In this document: positions 47,901 to 56,324 of the stretch, piece by piece | How positions within the stretch are numbered: position 1 is the stretch's first letter | Layout: the number at the start of each line of letters is the position of its first letter | Source of the DNA: Sabulibacter ruber | Lineage (GTDB): Bacteria; Bacteroidota; Bacteroidia; Cytophagales; Hymenobacteraceae | DNA: 64,000 bases | Assembly: GCF_017355955.1 (NCBI RefSeq) | Contig: NZ_JAFFID010000003.1 | Location: 62,001 to 126,000, forward strand | Direction: 5' to 3' | Notes under the pieces: generated by a model | Seen by the model: only the letters and a program-made list of their open reading frames with translations | Told to the model about the DNA's origin: nothing | Databases searched by the model: none | Program-made: the position numbers and the translations under genes

Positions 47901-48370
47901 TCTCCGCGGTCATTGGTGGTTTCCAGGTAAAACAAGAACAGGTCATCCACGCCCCTGAACCTGGGATCATTCATGAACAACTCCAGCGTCTTGCCCAGCA
48001 GGTGCGTATTGGAATTAGACTGCATGGCATACAGTTGCTGCTGTTTGTTCCAGCGCCGGATGACTATCTTATTTCCGCCCTGGGCGTAGCTCTGGTGGTT
48101 GTACAGCAGTTCCCACAGGTCCCAGAAGTGCGTCACCATTTTGTGGTAAATGCTGTTCTGCGAGTTAGTCACCCCTTGCTTTACAAAATCAAAGGCGGTC
48201 TCAAAAAGGTGCATGCGGGCGAAAGGCGTAGGAATGGAGGCGTTGATTTTCTGCGCCCGTCCGCCGGCCCCGTCTACCATGTCTTTGATCTCGGTGCTGG
48301 TAATCTGGCTGGTTTTTGCCCAACCCTCTACGTTTGAGCCGGTTTTATGTAGTCTGAGTACTTTCGGCAT
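44915..48370 (-). CDS. Large Hsp70/actin-fold ATPase with long N-terminal region
   Basis: 1151 residues, no signal peptide or membrane helix. Residues 1-580 match no domain I recognise; they include beta-rich stretches and the motif LPGVGFNYPYLTINDLLQES. An actin-superfamily nucleotide domain follows: phosphate-1 AIDFGTSNTHIAY (584-596), phosphate-2 NVDIGGGTTDVLLF (818-831), adenosine loop CFSGQGSLYIKLL (957-969) and NGGAMALEG (1012-1020). The last 130 residues are helical. Actin-fold ATPases act as chaperones, filaments or switches. It is encoded between a tubulin-like GTPase gene and a membrane scaffold gene, implying one assembly. The N-terminal half could be a substrate- or partner-binding part; that is inference. 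Confidence 0.82.
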   Translation of the reverse strand: MPKVLRLHKTGSNVEGWAKTSQITSTEIKDMVDGAGGRAQKINASIPTPFARMHLFETAFDFVKQGVTNSQNSIYHKMVTHFWDLWELLYNHQSYAQGGNKIVIRRWNKQQQLYAMQSNSNTHLLGKTLELFMNDPRFRGVDDLFLFYLETTNDRGDRHLQLLGGTSPLTFLFVSPNVQPLSINRAQNVGVYFDNNFISLNDRERDFKEYIHKLFVSNPAFIQAFPAVYNALDERLLKSISMSGVVGQNAIASDYLPLVDIQQNPVHVGHLTFLVKKDQTAVTSSDLFLRPTNPMFAGDRPIVLKPDLRLAPHVKYVNNLAWPVNTQVGYSDPKDIPARSLPGVGFNYPYLTINDLLQESIVQVPYEVNTERFYSGTVLYQPGVTDKVFNYLLPVTNLYFEYFTPDDLANHLTFYVDVNHVRVTLQIPTEQGNVVYERSYYENPMNSKDANGQVIPEKGYILKSRVGIGVFPFYKFTDAPTYNDFYKVMLVDEDIDPLLVNRNHSLAFYAGGRQLEASGGIISATEQRRTKKSNSSAGSTYYEIRGTHFDFAELTHQGMDVTGKALIVPRYQLVQQGIQNFTFAIDFGTSNTHIAYTSGANQAPKEFAITAHDQQLVMLNKPSDDSSLTDYQRFHKRGFGRLFAVETLLKREFIPLLIGSGGSLYSFPTRTATCESIDFENQIPNLFGNINIGFSINTEGTHQSQYKQSYHTDLKWSETLSNTGKRRIEAFFTEIMLLIKNKVVLNHGNVANTKVVWFAPLSFDDYSRNMFQNVWDGVYHNVFKNGRNTACITESVAPFYFLSRTGVVVPSQDENLFNVDIGGGTTDVLLFTNRKPSHSASFRFAGNDIWGDGFASVKTSKDNGLLQYGVAHVLQIPLTEEGKEYKKFLETALDNPDFSSADITSLLFSYDKELHYSSQLLQARQLRLMFYLHFGALMYHLAQLTQQLGAQVPRYICFSGQGSLYIKLLSAGNNLSNVERYAKTVFRKVTGQEPPANFKLVLVDNPKQVTANGGAMALEGTNLSDLTDIPIMRPTGVATGEDALKAVNKSQITSAIRQEVLANVMNCLEMLLDDVDIAPLMRSMGVEVDPHWVLGFMRSNIQDSYTMVLEDTLRGLSDRELIPETMFFMPLKQSLYLLSKELYQQQVGAFV

Positions 48371-48377
48371 AGTTCGG

Positions 48378-48417
48378 TCTGTTTTTAAGGTGTTTTAGAG
48401 AAAAGAGATCAAAAACG
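48378..48417. repeat. Dispersed inverted repeat, copy 15
   Basis: TCTGTTTTTAAGGTGTTTTA then GAGAAAAGAGATCAAAAACGA, immediately upstream of the Hsp70-like gene start on the minus strand. Confidence 0.5.
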
Positions 48418-48507
48418 ATGTGGGGATGACCTCTTTCTCTTTCCTTTTGTTTACATCTTCCTTTAGGAAGAATTGTTACTTCTAGTAAGAAGATTTACTA
48501 CTTCTCC

Positions 48508-48527
48508 GTCCCCCTTTGAAGGGGGAC
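48508..48527. repeat. GTCCCCC hairpin between tubulin-like and Hsp70-like genes
   Basis: GTCCCCC-TTTGAA-GGGGGAC, a compact inverted repeat 14 bases past the tubulin-like stop. It may stabilise or terminate the upstream message. Confidence 0.55.
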
Positions 48528-48540
48528 TTGGAAGGCGTGA

Positions 48541-49992
48541 TTAAGAATACTTCAGCTTTTCTTCCACCAGGTTGTTGGTGGCAATCTCAAAGGCTTTTAT
48601 GGTGGCTTTGAAAGGCTCCCGGTCCGAGACTGCTTCTGAGGCCCGATTGAGCTCTTTCACAAACGAGCCCTGGTGGATGCCCTTGTTCAGGAAACCGGTC
48701 TCTACCTGCTTGTCTGATACCATGCGGTTAAAGTCAGATTCATTCAGGTGGAAAGCCGAGAAGGTGCGTTCCATGCGGCTCAGTTCCTTTAGCCAGGATT
48801 CATAGCCAAACTCCTGACTGTTCAGGAATTTGTTTAATTCCTTGAAAACGGGCTCATTTCGGATGGCACTGCTCAGGTCTACCCCTTTGGCATAGGCGGC
48901 TTGGGCATCATTAGGAACATGCGCGTTGTAGTAGCGCGTGAAATAGTGGAACCGAATCAATTGCTTGGCCACGCGGTCGCGGGTTTCCTGGTCTAAGTGC
49001 GAGAACTGCACATGGTCCACGTCTTCGCGCAAGCCAAACTCATGGTACAAGGAATTGCCGGACAGCTCATTGTCTGAGTAGTCCATGAAATCAATGATGG
49101 ACAAGGCACTTAGCAATTCAATCAGGTGCGCATCGTTCTTCTGGCTGGCCCGGCCCGGGTTGTTCTCCAGGGGTTTATCAGGCGTGTCTCCTATATAATA
49201 GGTAGCGTTCACGCCCGTGAGGTGGTTCTGGTAATAGGAAAGTGCGTCTTTGGCTTTGGTGGTGAAGGTATTGGAATCAATAAAGTCGGCCTCCGCGCCT
49301 GGGGCTGGTTGCTCCAGTGAGAAATACGGCAGCACCACCATGGCGCCGGTCAGGGCATCGTTCAGGCTGGAACCGTTGGGGAGTGTGGTATGCACGTCTT
49401 TGAAGTTCTTGAGCAGCAAAGGAAAACCAGCCGCCCCGGTACCGCCAAAAATAGAGCTCACGAAGAAAATACGGTCACCGGCCTGGAAGTTGGAGGCAAA
49501 GAAGCGCATCTCGGGAGAATCAATGATCTCGTTCAGCACCACGCTGCCCACATTAGGACTGCCCCGGAAACCCACGTCCAGGCTGTTGTTCAGGTTCTCG
49601 GGGGTAAAGAGCAGGTCTACCAGGGCCTGGCTGTCAATGTCCAGTTGGTTGTAACCCACGTGGTCTTTGAAAGGCTTGTTGATGCCACCAAAATCGTACA
49701 CAAAACTGTCTCTGATTTTAGCCGATCCGTCGCCGGCAATGCTGGAAAGCGTGCTGATGTTGGTATGGAAGAACCCTTCCTCGCGGCGGCCCAGTTGGTC
49801 GTGCAGGTGCTTGTAGGTTTTGAGGAGCTCCACGGTGCGGTTCATGTCCCCATTCTGGGTGTCGGGGTCAATGATGATGGGCACTATCTTATCACAGTTC
49901 TTGATTTTGACACCTGCGGCCATGAGCATGACCAGCGAGCGGATGACTCGGGAGCCGGTGCCCCCAATTCCGAATACAAAAAGTTTTGCCAT
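48541..49992 (-). CDS. Tubulin/FtsZ-like GTPase domain protein
   Basis: 483 residues. The N-terminal FVFGIGGTGSRVIRSL (Gly-rich T1 loop, residues 6-20) and the SSIFGGTGAAGFPLLL segment (179-193), corresponding to the tubulin signature GGGTGSG, identify a divergent tubulin-superfamily GTPase. A long C-terminal helical region (about 290-483) follows, with no FtsZ C-terminal peptide. It is too divergent and in the wrong context to be FtsZ. Related FtsZ-like families have been described in conserved neighbourhoods with predicted membrane-remodelling roles. It lies 3 bases after the small membrane-protein gene and 6 bases from the lipoprotein operon head. Confidence 0.82.
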   Translation of the reverse strand: MAKLFVFGIGGTGSRVIRSLVMLMAAGVKIKNCDKIVPIIIDPDTQNGDMNRTVELLKTYKHLHDQLGRREEGFFHTNISTLSSIAGDGSAKIRDSFVYDFGGINKPFKDHVGYNQLDIDSQALVDLLFTPENLNNSLDVGFRGSPNVGSVVLNEIIDSPEMRFFASNFQAGDRIFFVSSIFGGTGAAGFPLLLKNFKDVHTTLPNGSSLNDALTGAMVVLPYFSLEQPAPGAEADFIDSNTFTTKAKDALSYYQNHLTGVNATYYIGDTPDKPLENNPGRASQKNDAHLIELLSALSIIDFMDYSDNELSGNSLYHEFGLREDVDHVQFSHLDQETRDRVAKQLIRFHYFTRYYNAHVPNDAQAAYAKGVDLSSAIRNEPVFKELNKFLNSQEFGYESWLKELSRMERTFSAFHLNESDFNRMVSDKQVETGFLNKGIHQGSFVKELNRASEAVSDREPFKATIKAFEIATNNLVEEKLKYS

Positions 49993-49995
49993 AGT

Positions 49996-50409
49996 TTATC
50001 TTGTGTGTGGCCATTTCACAGGAGTTGTCCAGGCCTGGACAGATCCTTTTTTAAGCAGGATAGAGAAAACGAAAAAGAAGATGAGGCTGAGTACCGCGTT
50101 CACCAACGCAAACGTGTACACATAGGAGTGCGACTCCACGTTGTTGTTGTTCACCTGAACAATAGGAATGATAAACGCGATGATGGCATTGAGCACCAGC
50201 ATGATGGTCCAATGCTTGGGCTTGTACAGCCCCGTGCTCATGACCCGGTTGAAAATGTAATAATACAGCACGACCATGGCCAGCGTGATGATGATCAGCA
50301 GCAAACCAGTGTTGGGAAAGATTACCTCGCGGTAATCATTGGTAAAGTTGGCGGGCATGGGTCTGCCCAGGAAAAGCTCATAAAGGCCGGAGAAGAAATT
50401 CTGGATCAT
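49996..50409 (-). CDS. Small three-helix membrane protein
   Basis: 137 residues with three hydrophobic segments (about 35-54, 68-85 and 97-120) and a short N-terminal amphipathic region. Not recognised. Packed between the vWA-like lipoprotein gene (2-base gap) and the tubulin-like gene (3-base gap), so it is certainly part of the same message and may recruit the GTPase to the membrane. Confidence 0.75.
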   Translation of the reverse strand: MIQNFFSGLYELFLGRPMPANFTNDYREVIFPNTGLLLIIITLAMVVLYYYIFNRVMSTGLYKPKHWTIMLVLNAIIAFIIPIVQVNNNNVESHSYVYTFALVNAVLSLIFFFVFSILLKKGSVQAWTTPVKWPHTR

Positions 50410-50411
50410 CC

Positions 50412-51800
50412 TTACTTGGTTTCTTTGTTAAACTTCATGGTTGCACTAAACACGGTTTCGTTCTGGTCTCTGTATAACGCCTGTACCCCTTCTATAATCT
50501 TGTTGAACTGGTACGTTTTCTTTGGGCTGGCCACCGGGTTGTTATCATTGGCAGTAGACCACTGGCTTATCCAGGCGGGCACCACCTGTGGTAACTGCAA
50601 GGTGATGGAACCCGTGTTAGCCGTCAGTTGCGGTACAATTACCCGAACAAAATGCGTGTACTTTGCCAGATCAGGCGTAGCCTTCACTTCTTCATCGGCT
50701 GCAATTACTGTACCAACAGACGCCTTTCCGCCAGCCACGGCAAGCTTGAGGTGTTGCTTCAAATACTTCACATCCTGCATGGAAGAAGGCAACGAACTCA
50801 GGTTCAGACCAATGGTAAATTCAACCGGTGCCTCTTTTTCTGGCATTAAATTTACGCTGGTACACACCTCGGCGGTGCGGCTGGTACAGTACACAATCCC
50901 TGCCGGCCGGAAGGTATTGGATTTGAGAATAGCCGAAAATGGAATCTCCTGGTAATTGAACCCAAAATAGGCTTGCTGCGCGGGCAAATTACGGAGTACT
51001 TTGTTGGTGACGGTCTGCACCTCCTGTTGCTTGCCAATTACCCAGATATAGTACGGGATTTCCTCGCCGTTCAACGTGCGGCTTACCTGAGGCTTTTTCA
51101 CCGCCGGGTGGTAGGTGCCATAAAAGGGAGAAGCCTCGGCCAACACCGCAACCACCAGGTTTTCGTGCTCGGCCAATTTCAAACTGCTTCTGATATCGGT
51201 ATCCAGAGAAAGGAACTGCCCAGGATTGTTAGGGTCTGGCCCATGGATGAAATCTGACACAATCACGCTCACGGCACCTCTGTTTACGGTGTTCTCCAGA
51301 GCGGCCCGCAACATATCAGGCAAAGGGGTTCCTCTTACGTCGGCTTTGATTCCGCTTACAATGGTGTTTTTCAGGGTACCATAGGCCACGCTGTCCAATA
51401 CGGGTCTGCCCTGCCGGTCTTCCCGGGCCATGTAATACCGTTTGGCATCCACGTAGATCCCATCCTGCACCTCAGAGATGAGTTTATTCAACCGATTCTG
51501 AAAAACCGTAGGTTCTTTGTCAGCCGCCGGTGGTGGCATAAAGCCTTTCATTCCGTTAGAAATCTCCAGGTACAGGTCAATGTCTACCTTCTGGCTGGCG
51601 GTGGCTGGGTTGGCTTCAGGGGTTTTGGTGGTTGTGCGAGGCTGTGCCGTAGTTTCTTCCTGTGCGGGTGGATTCTGGGGGCTGGTTTCCCCCGTTCTGT
51701 TTTCTTTTTTATAGCAACCGGACAAGGCCAGTGCTCCACAAAGCAGTAGCACCTGGGCGCTACCCGCAAACCGATTTATGTGCATGCAGTTGAGGTTCAT
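50412..51800 (-). CDS. vWA-like lipoprotein heading the locus
   Basis: 462 residues. A lipoprotein signal ends LSGC with Cys29, followed by a Thr/Pro/Glu linker (30-70). The body begins DIDLYLEISNGMKGFM, which resembles the first strand of a von Willebrand A domain with a degraded metal-site motif, and continues with TPLPDMLRAALENTVNRGAVSVIVSDFIHG, the usual position of the second metal-site Asp. The C-terminal 150 residues look like a separate beta domain. It should sit in the periplasm or outer membrane. It is the first gene of a seven-gene run. A second in-frame ATG at 51785 would give a shorter signal peptide. Confidence 0.72.
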   Translation of the reverse strand: MNLNCMHINRFAGSAQVLLLCGALALSGCYKKENRTGETSPQNPPAQEETTAQPRTTTKTPEANPATASQKVDIDLYLEISNGMKGFMPPPAADKEPTVFQNRLNKLISEVQDGIYVDAKRYYMAREDRQGRPVLDSVAYGTLKNTIVSGIKADVRGTPLPDMLRAALENTVNRGAVSVIVSDFIHGPDPNNPGQFLSLDTDIRSSLKLAEHENLVVAVLAEASPFYGTYHPAVKKPQVSRTLNGEEIPYYIWVIGKQQEVQTVTNKVLRNLPAQQAYFGFNYQEIPFSAILKSNTFRPAGIVYCTSRTAEVCTSVNLMPEKEAPVEFTIGLNLSSLPSSMQDVKYLKQHLKLAVAGGKASVGTVIAADEEVKATPDLAKYTHFVRVIVPQLTANTGSITLQLPQVVPAWISQWSTANDNNPVASPKKTYQFNKIIEGVQALYRDQNETVFSATMKFNKETK

Positions 51801-51942
51801 TTGCTATTGGGCACTTACTAAGAATGCAGAAAAAGGTTTTCTACGTATTAACCGAGGTTCTAATATGCCAATCTAGGTAAAAAAAGGAACTACCTCCACT
51901 TTGTTTTCTTAGTTGATTCTACTGTACCCTCGTCTAATTACC

Positions 51943-51972
51943 GCCTGTTTTCCTGAAAACAGACCAAAAACG
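51943..51972. repeat. Dispersed inverted repeat, copy 16 (short)
   Basis: CCTGTTTTCCTGAAAACAG then ACCAAAAACG; the left outer arm is missing. Confidence 0.45.
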
Positions 51973-52625
51973 TTTTCTCCTCAACTTCTCCTATACTCCC
52001 TAACATGCACTCGCCTGCTTTTATTGTCTGCGCAGAAAAGCAGCATTGGTGTTGGGCTGCTTGTAGAAGTAAAACAGGAATATACTTTCAGGAAGAAAAG
52101 CCTGAGAAGAAGGGGTAAGTTATTGAATTGTATTTATCTAATAACATTATTAAACAACTAGAGAGTTACTTCCAATTCACTTTACCTAAAAGAGATATTT
52201 ACACCTGAATCATTTGAACAAAATCTATAAGAATAAGTACTTCATGGATGCGTGGTTAAAAGTCCTAAACCAAACGTAACGATACAAAAAGAAGGTCTAG
52301 TCAACGCAAGAATCTCTTGTTTGTGCCGAGAATTGCAGATTTACTATTATTGTGTACTTTTAAGTTGGAAGACCGGGAAAGAACCCCTCACCCACTCCCG
52401 TCTTTTGCAACTTCTAGTGGTCACGTTTCACTTAATGTTTTACGCGCAATGACATAATAAATCCACGCTTTTTACGATAAATAACAAGAGGTTCAATAAC
52501 TAAGAAGAAAGAAAATTTGAGATAACTAATACTACTCCCCTACATCTGGATCATCTTACCCAACACCACCTGTTTCTGGATAGGCAGACGTACTAGTTTG
52601 TGCAGTTTTCATCTTCCCTGAGTTT

Positions 52626-52661
52626 ACCTGTTTTGGTATTGTTTACTTTTTTCAGAAAACT
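52626..52661. repeat. Dispersed inverted repeat, copy 17 (degraded)
   Basis: ACCTGTTTTGGTATTGTTTAC then TTTTTTCAGAAAACTG; runs up to the ATG at 52664 much as copy 1 runs up to the ketoacyl synthase ATG. Confidence 0.35.
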
Positions 52662-52663
52662 GA

Positions 52664-55600
52664 ATGCATTCTTACAAAAGCTATCTGCTGATACTCCTGC
52701 TCTATCTCTGTAGCATGTCGCTGGTGCAGGCGCAAAACTGTACCACCCCTACCATCTCACCTAATGGACCCGGCCCTGTCTGCCAGGGAACCGCCGTTAC
52801 CCTTACTGCCAATAGCGCCGCCGGACTTACTCTTCGTTGGTTTAAAGACGGAGTTCTGATCCCGAATGCAACCGGCGCGACTTTTCAGGCAGTTGAATCT
52901 GGAAGCTATACTGTTGAAGCAGATGGACCAACCTGTGACCCGGCTTCTTCTATTCCGGTTACAGTAACTGTAAATCCTTTACCTGCTCAACCAGATTTCA
53001 TCCTGAACCCAAACACCCCGCAATGCTCTGGGTCTCCTATCAACTTCTCCATCACCAGTCCTCAACCAAACACCTCTTACGTTTGGGATTTTGGTGATGG
53101 TACCACTACTGTTGGAAATTCGGTAAACCATACCTATAAAACGGTTGGAGTAGGAGCTGAAAATTTTCCTGTTGTTGTGTATGCAGTGAGCCAGGCGGGA
53201 TGTATCTCTCCTACTCGTACCCAGAACGTAACGGTAAATCGTAAGCCGCGTTTCACGCCACCTACAGACAGCAGCAATTTCAATGTCTGTATTCCGGATA
53301 CCCAAAAAACGGTAAGCGTAAAGGCGTACCTGACCAACAATAACACTTCAGGTGATGTAACCTCATACATCGTCGATTTTGGCGATGGTGCTGGTCCACA
53401 GACGTTTCTGCCTCAACAGTTCACGTCTACTCAGGCTATTCAAAACACCATTCCATACGATACCACCGGTTCGTTCCCTATCACCATCAGAGCCATTGGG
53501 GCGAACGGGTGCGACTCCGTATATACCAAGAACTTCGAGATCAATAAAAAGCCCGAGGCTGAATTTGATGCCAATAGCGGGAAAAAACGTCTGAATCCCG
53601 CGAACTGTACCCCGGTCATCATTGCCATTGCCGATACCTCTAGAGGGGGCAATCTCACCTATCGGTACAGGGTAACCAATAACCAGGGACAACCTGCCAG
53701 TGGAGTTTCCTTTATCCAGGGCACCGACTCCACCTCGCAGGAACCGGTTCTCCAGTTTGATGTGGAAGGCCGCTATAACATTCGGTTAATTGTATCAAAC
53801 AGCTGCGGTACCGATACGGCCACCCAAAGTGTTCTGATTGCCCGGCCGGAAGTAAACCTCTTCGCTGACTCCACTTCCTGCGGACCAGCCACCATTCTGT
53901 TTGACGCCCAGAAAGTCAATTATGACCTGAATCTTGGTAACACCGAAAAGAACTTCCGGTGGACGGTGAGCCCGAATAACGGAGTGACGTTCGTTAACGG
54001 CACCAGCCCATCCTCTAAATTCCCTGAGATTCGCTTTGCCAATGTTGGGGAGTACAAAGTGAACGTCGTCTTTGAGAATGAATGCGGGAACTCAAGAGAT
54101 TTTGAGCAGCAACCCGCCGAGGCCACCATTACCATCAATGCTGTTCCAGGAGCGGTGCAGTTCACGCCTAACAACGTGACCATTTGTAGCGGCGACAGCA
54201 CCACCATCCGCCCAACCGGTCCGGGAACCAACTTTGAGTTCTACACCCAGCAGACCGGCGGTACAAGCCTGGGCTCCGGCCGGGAATTCAAGACCGGAAC
54301 GCTGCTCACTACCACGGTGTACTACGTAGCCGCCAAAAACGCCCAAAACTGCGAGAGCCCTACCCGTACGGCCTTCACCGTGAACGTAGTGCCTGAAATG
54401 GAAAACAACACCATTACCCTGGCGCAAAACCAACAGGAATTGTGCGCGGGTCAGCCGTTCCCAGGGGCCATCAGTGGTTCTTTGCCAACCGGTGGTACAG
54501 GTTCTTACCAATACAAATGGCAAACCAGCCAGACCGGCAACCCAACTGATTTCCGGGATGCCGCTGGTAGCAATACTGCCCGTAACTATACGCCAGCCCA
54601 ACCGCTCACAGTGACTACCTGGTTCAGACGTCTGGTAACCTCAGGTTCCTGCTCGGCAGACACCAGTGATGTGGTCATGGTAACGGTAACTCCGCCCATC
54701 ACCAACAACACCGTTGACATTGAGGGAGACACTGTGGCAACCATCTGCCAGGGCGCTGAGGCTCCTCAGATCACCGGTTCTCAACCCGCCGCTACTGCTA
54801 CCATCATCTGGGAAAGCAGCACCGTAAGTGCTACGGCTGGTTTCGCGTCGGCGGCTGGTATCAACGGCGAAGTGGTGTACTCACCAGGTGCTCTTTCAAC
54901 CACCACCTGGTTCCGCAGAAGAATCAATCAGGGCGGTTGTACCGCGGTGTCTGATGCGGTAAGAGTCATTGTGATTCCGCCAGTGGCCAACAACACCATC
55001 CAGGGAGAGCAAACCATCTGCTCTACCGGGACTGCTCCGGCTGCCTTAACCGGCTCGGTACCTACTGGCGGCGGTACGGCCAACAACCGGGTGATCCTTT
55101 GGGAAAGCAGCCTCACCGGCAACCCAGATGACTTTGGCCCGGCTGCAGGCGCCAACAACGGCCAGAACTATACTCCTCAGGTCTTAACCCAAACCACTTA
55201 CTTCCGGAGAACGGTTTCGGTGCGCGAGGGTGGCTGTGATCCAAACAGAAGTAATGTAGTAGTAATTACGGTGGTACCTCCCATCACTGACAACAACATT
55301 TCTTCTATTGAGAATACCGTATGCCAAGGCAAAACGGTGGCCTTTACGGGTACCCCGGCCAGCGGTGGCGGCGGAGCTGCACTGGAGTATTTATGGGAAA
55401 CCAGCACCACCAGTGCCACTGCCGGTTTTAATCCAGCAGCGGGTACCAACAACACCCAGGATTACACGCCTCCGTTCATCTCTCAAAATACCTGGTTCAG
55501 AAGAACCGTGAGAGTACCAGGTGCAACCTGTCCGCCAAATGTCTCTAATGTGATTGCTATTACGGTAGAGAAAGCACCAAGCGCCCCAACCGTAGAAGCG

Positions 55601-56320
55601 TCTAATGTGCAGACTTGCCCCGAGGTGCCTGCTACCCTGCGGGTAACCAATGCGGGTGCCGGCAACACCTATGAGTGGTTCACCCAGGAAACCGGAGGAA
55701 CCCCGGTGTTTGTGGGAGCAGAATTCACTACTAACTCGCTGAGCGCTACTACTACTTACTATGTTCAGGCGGTAAGCCCTAACCAATGCGCCAGCGCTAA
55801 CCGCACCTCGGTACGGGTGAGCATCATTCCGGTGGTAGCAGATGCCGGACGTGATACCACCATCATCCAGGGACAATCTGTGGTACTGCGCGGGTCTGGG
55901 GGAACAACCTACGAGTGGACTCCGGCCACTGGCCTCAGCGATCCTAAATCGGCCAACCCGATTGCTACTCCAAACGTGAACACCACTTACACCCTGAAGG
56001 TAACCTCCTTTGATGGTTGCGAGGACACCGATGAAGTGACCATCAACGTCTTGCCGCGCATCAAAATCGTGAACACGTTCAGCCCGAACCGCGATGGGGT
56101 CAACGAATACTGGGAGATTGAAAACATTGCAAACTACCCGGACGCAACGGTAGAGATCTTCAACCGGTACGGTGCCCAGGTGTTTAAATCAAACGGCTAC
56201 GCTCAACCGTGGGATGGTACGCATAACGGCAGCCCGCTTCCGCTGGCTACTTATTACTACATCATCAGACTGAACAAAGACGAGAAACCATTCACGGGCA
56301 GTGTCACCATTATCAAATAA
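52664..56320 (+). CDS. Secreted PKD/Ig-like protein with type B T9SS (gliding-motility) C-terminal domain
   Basis: 1218 residues. Signal peptide (cleavage near LVQA-QN), one Ig-like module (TLRWFKDGVLIPNATG), PKD domains with YVWDFGDG and YIVDFGDG, then five or six Ig-like modules of about 95 residues with TTWFRR or TTYFRRTV cores. The C-terminal domain NTFSPNRDGVNEYWEI through EIFNRYGAQVFKS to PLATYYYIIRLN is the gliding-motility-associated (CHU_C, type B) T9SS sorting domain. It is exported to the cell surface or outside; no enzyme domain was seen. The adjacent PorP/SprF gene, starting 4 bases after the stop, is the usual partner of type B substrates. Confidence 0.9.
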   Translation: MHSYKSYLLILLLYLCSMSLVQAQNCTTPTISPNGPGPVCQGTAVTLTANSAAGLTLRWFKDGVLIPNATGATFQAVESGSYTVEADGPTCDPASSIPVTVTVNPLPAQPDFILNPNTPQCSGSPINFSITSPQPNTSYVWDFGDGTTTVGNSVNHTYKTVGVGAENFPVVVYAVSQAGCISPTRTQNVTVNRKPRFTPPTDSSNFNVCIPDTQKTVSVKAYLTNNNTSGDVTSYIVDFGDGAGPQTFLPQQFTSTQAIQNTIPYDTTGSFPITIRAIGANGCDSVYTKNFEINKKPEAEFDANSGKKRLNPANCTPVIIAIADTSRGGNLTYRYRVTNNQGQPASGVSFIQGTDSTSQEPVLQFDVEGRYNIRLIVSNSCGTDTATQSVLIARPEVNLFADSTSCGPATILFDAQKVNYDLNLGNTEKNFRWTVSPNNGVTFVNGTSPSSKFPEIRFANVGEYKVNVVFENECGNSRDFEQQPAEATITINAVPGAVQFTPNNVTICSGDSTTIRPTGPGTNFEFYTQQTGGTSLGSGREFKTGTLLTTTVYYVAAKNAQNCESPTRTAFTVNVVPEMENNTITLAQNQQELCAGQPFPGAISGSLPTGGTGSYQYKWQTSQTGNPTDFRDAAGSNTARNYTPAQPLTVTTWFRRLVTSGSCSADTSDVVMVTVTPPITNNTVDIEGDTVATICQGAEAPQITGSQPAATATIIWESSTVSATAGFASAAGINGEVVYSPGALSTTTWFRRRINQGGCTAVSDAVRVIVIPPVANNTIQGEQTICSTGTAPAALTGSVPTGGGTANNRVILWESSLTGNPDDFGPAAGANNGQNYTPQVLTQTTYFRRTVSVREGGCDPNRSNVVVITVVPPITDNNISSIENTVCQGKTVAFTGTPASGGGGAALEYLWETSTTSATAGFNPAAGTNNTQDYTPPFISQNTWFRRTVRVPGATCPPNVSNVIAITVEKAPSAPTVEASNVQTCPEVPATLRVTNAGAGNTYEWFTQETGGTPVFVGAEFTTNSLSATTTYYVQAVSPNQCASANRTSVRVSIIPVVADAGRDTTIIQGQSVVLRGSGGTTYEWTPATGLSDPKSANPIATPNVNTTYTLKVTSFDGCEDTDEVTINVLPRIKIVNTFSPNRDGVNEYWEIENIANYPDATVEIFNRYGAQVFKSNGYAQPWDGTHNGSPLPLATYYYIIRLNKDEKPFTGSVTIIK

Positions 56321-56324
56321 TCCG

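Larger units (their letters stand above)
51801..52663. other. AT-rich divergent intergenic region
   Basis: 863 bases between the lipoprotein gene and the type B T9SS substrate. Contains one truncated dispersed repeat (51943-51972) and a partial one next to the ATG at 52664. A bulged hairpin at 52369-52406 is weak. Short open frames at 51913-52161 and 52252-52452 have no recognisable product. Confidence 0.5.

Noticed and set aside
48541..49992. Cell-division FtsZ
   Set aside because: Too divergent in the tubulin signature, lacks the FtsZ C-terminal peptide, and is not in the division and cell-wall cluster.
52369..52406. Possible terminator hairpin in the divergent spacer
   Set aside because: The stem is bulged, the loop is long and no gene precedes it; kept only as a note.
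51913..52452. Short open frames in the 863-base divergent spacer
   Set aside because: Not recognisable, low-complexity AT-rich context.
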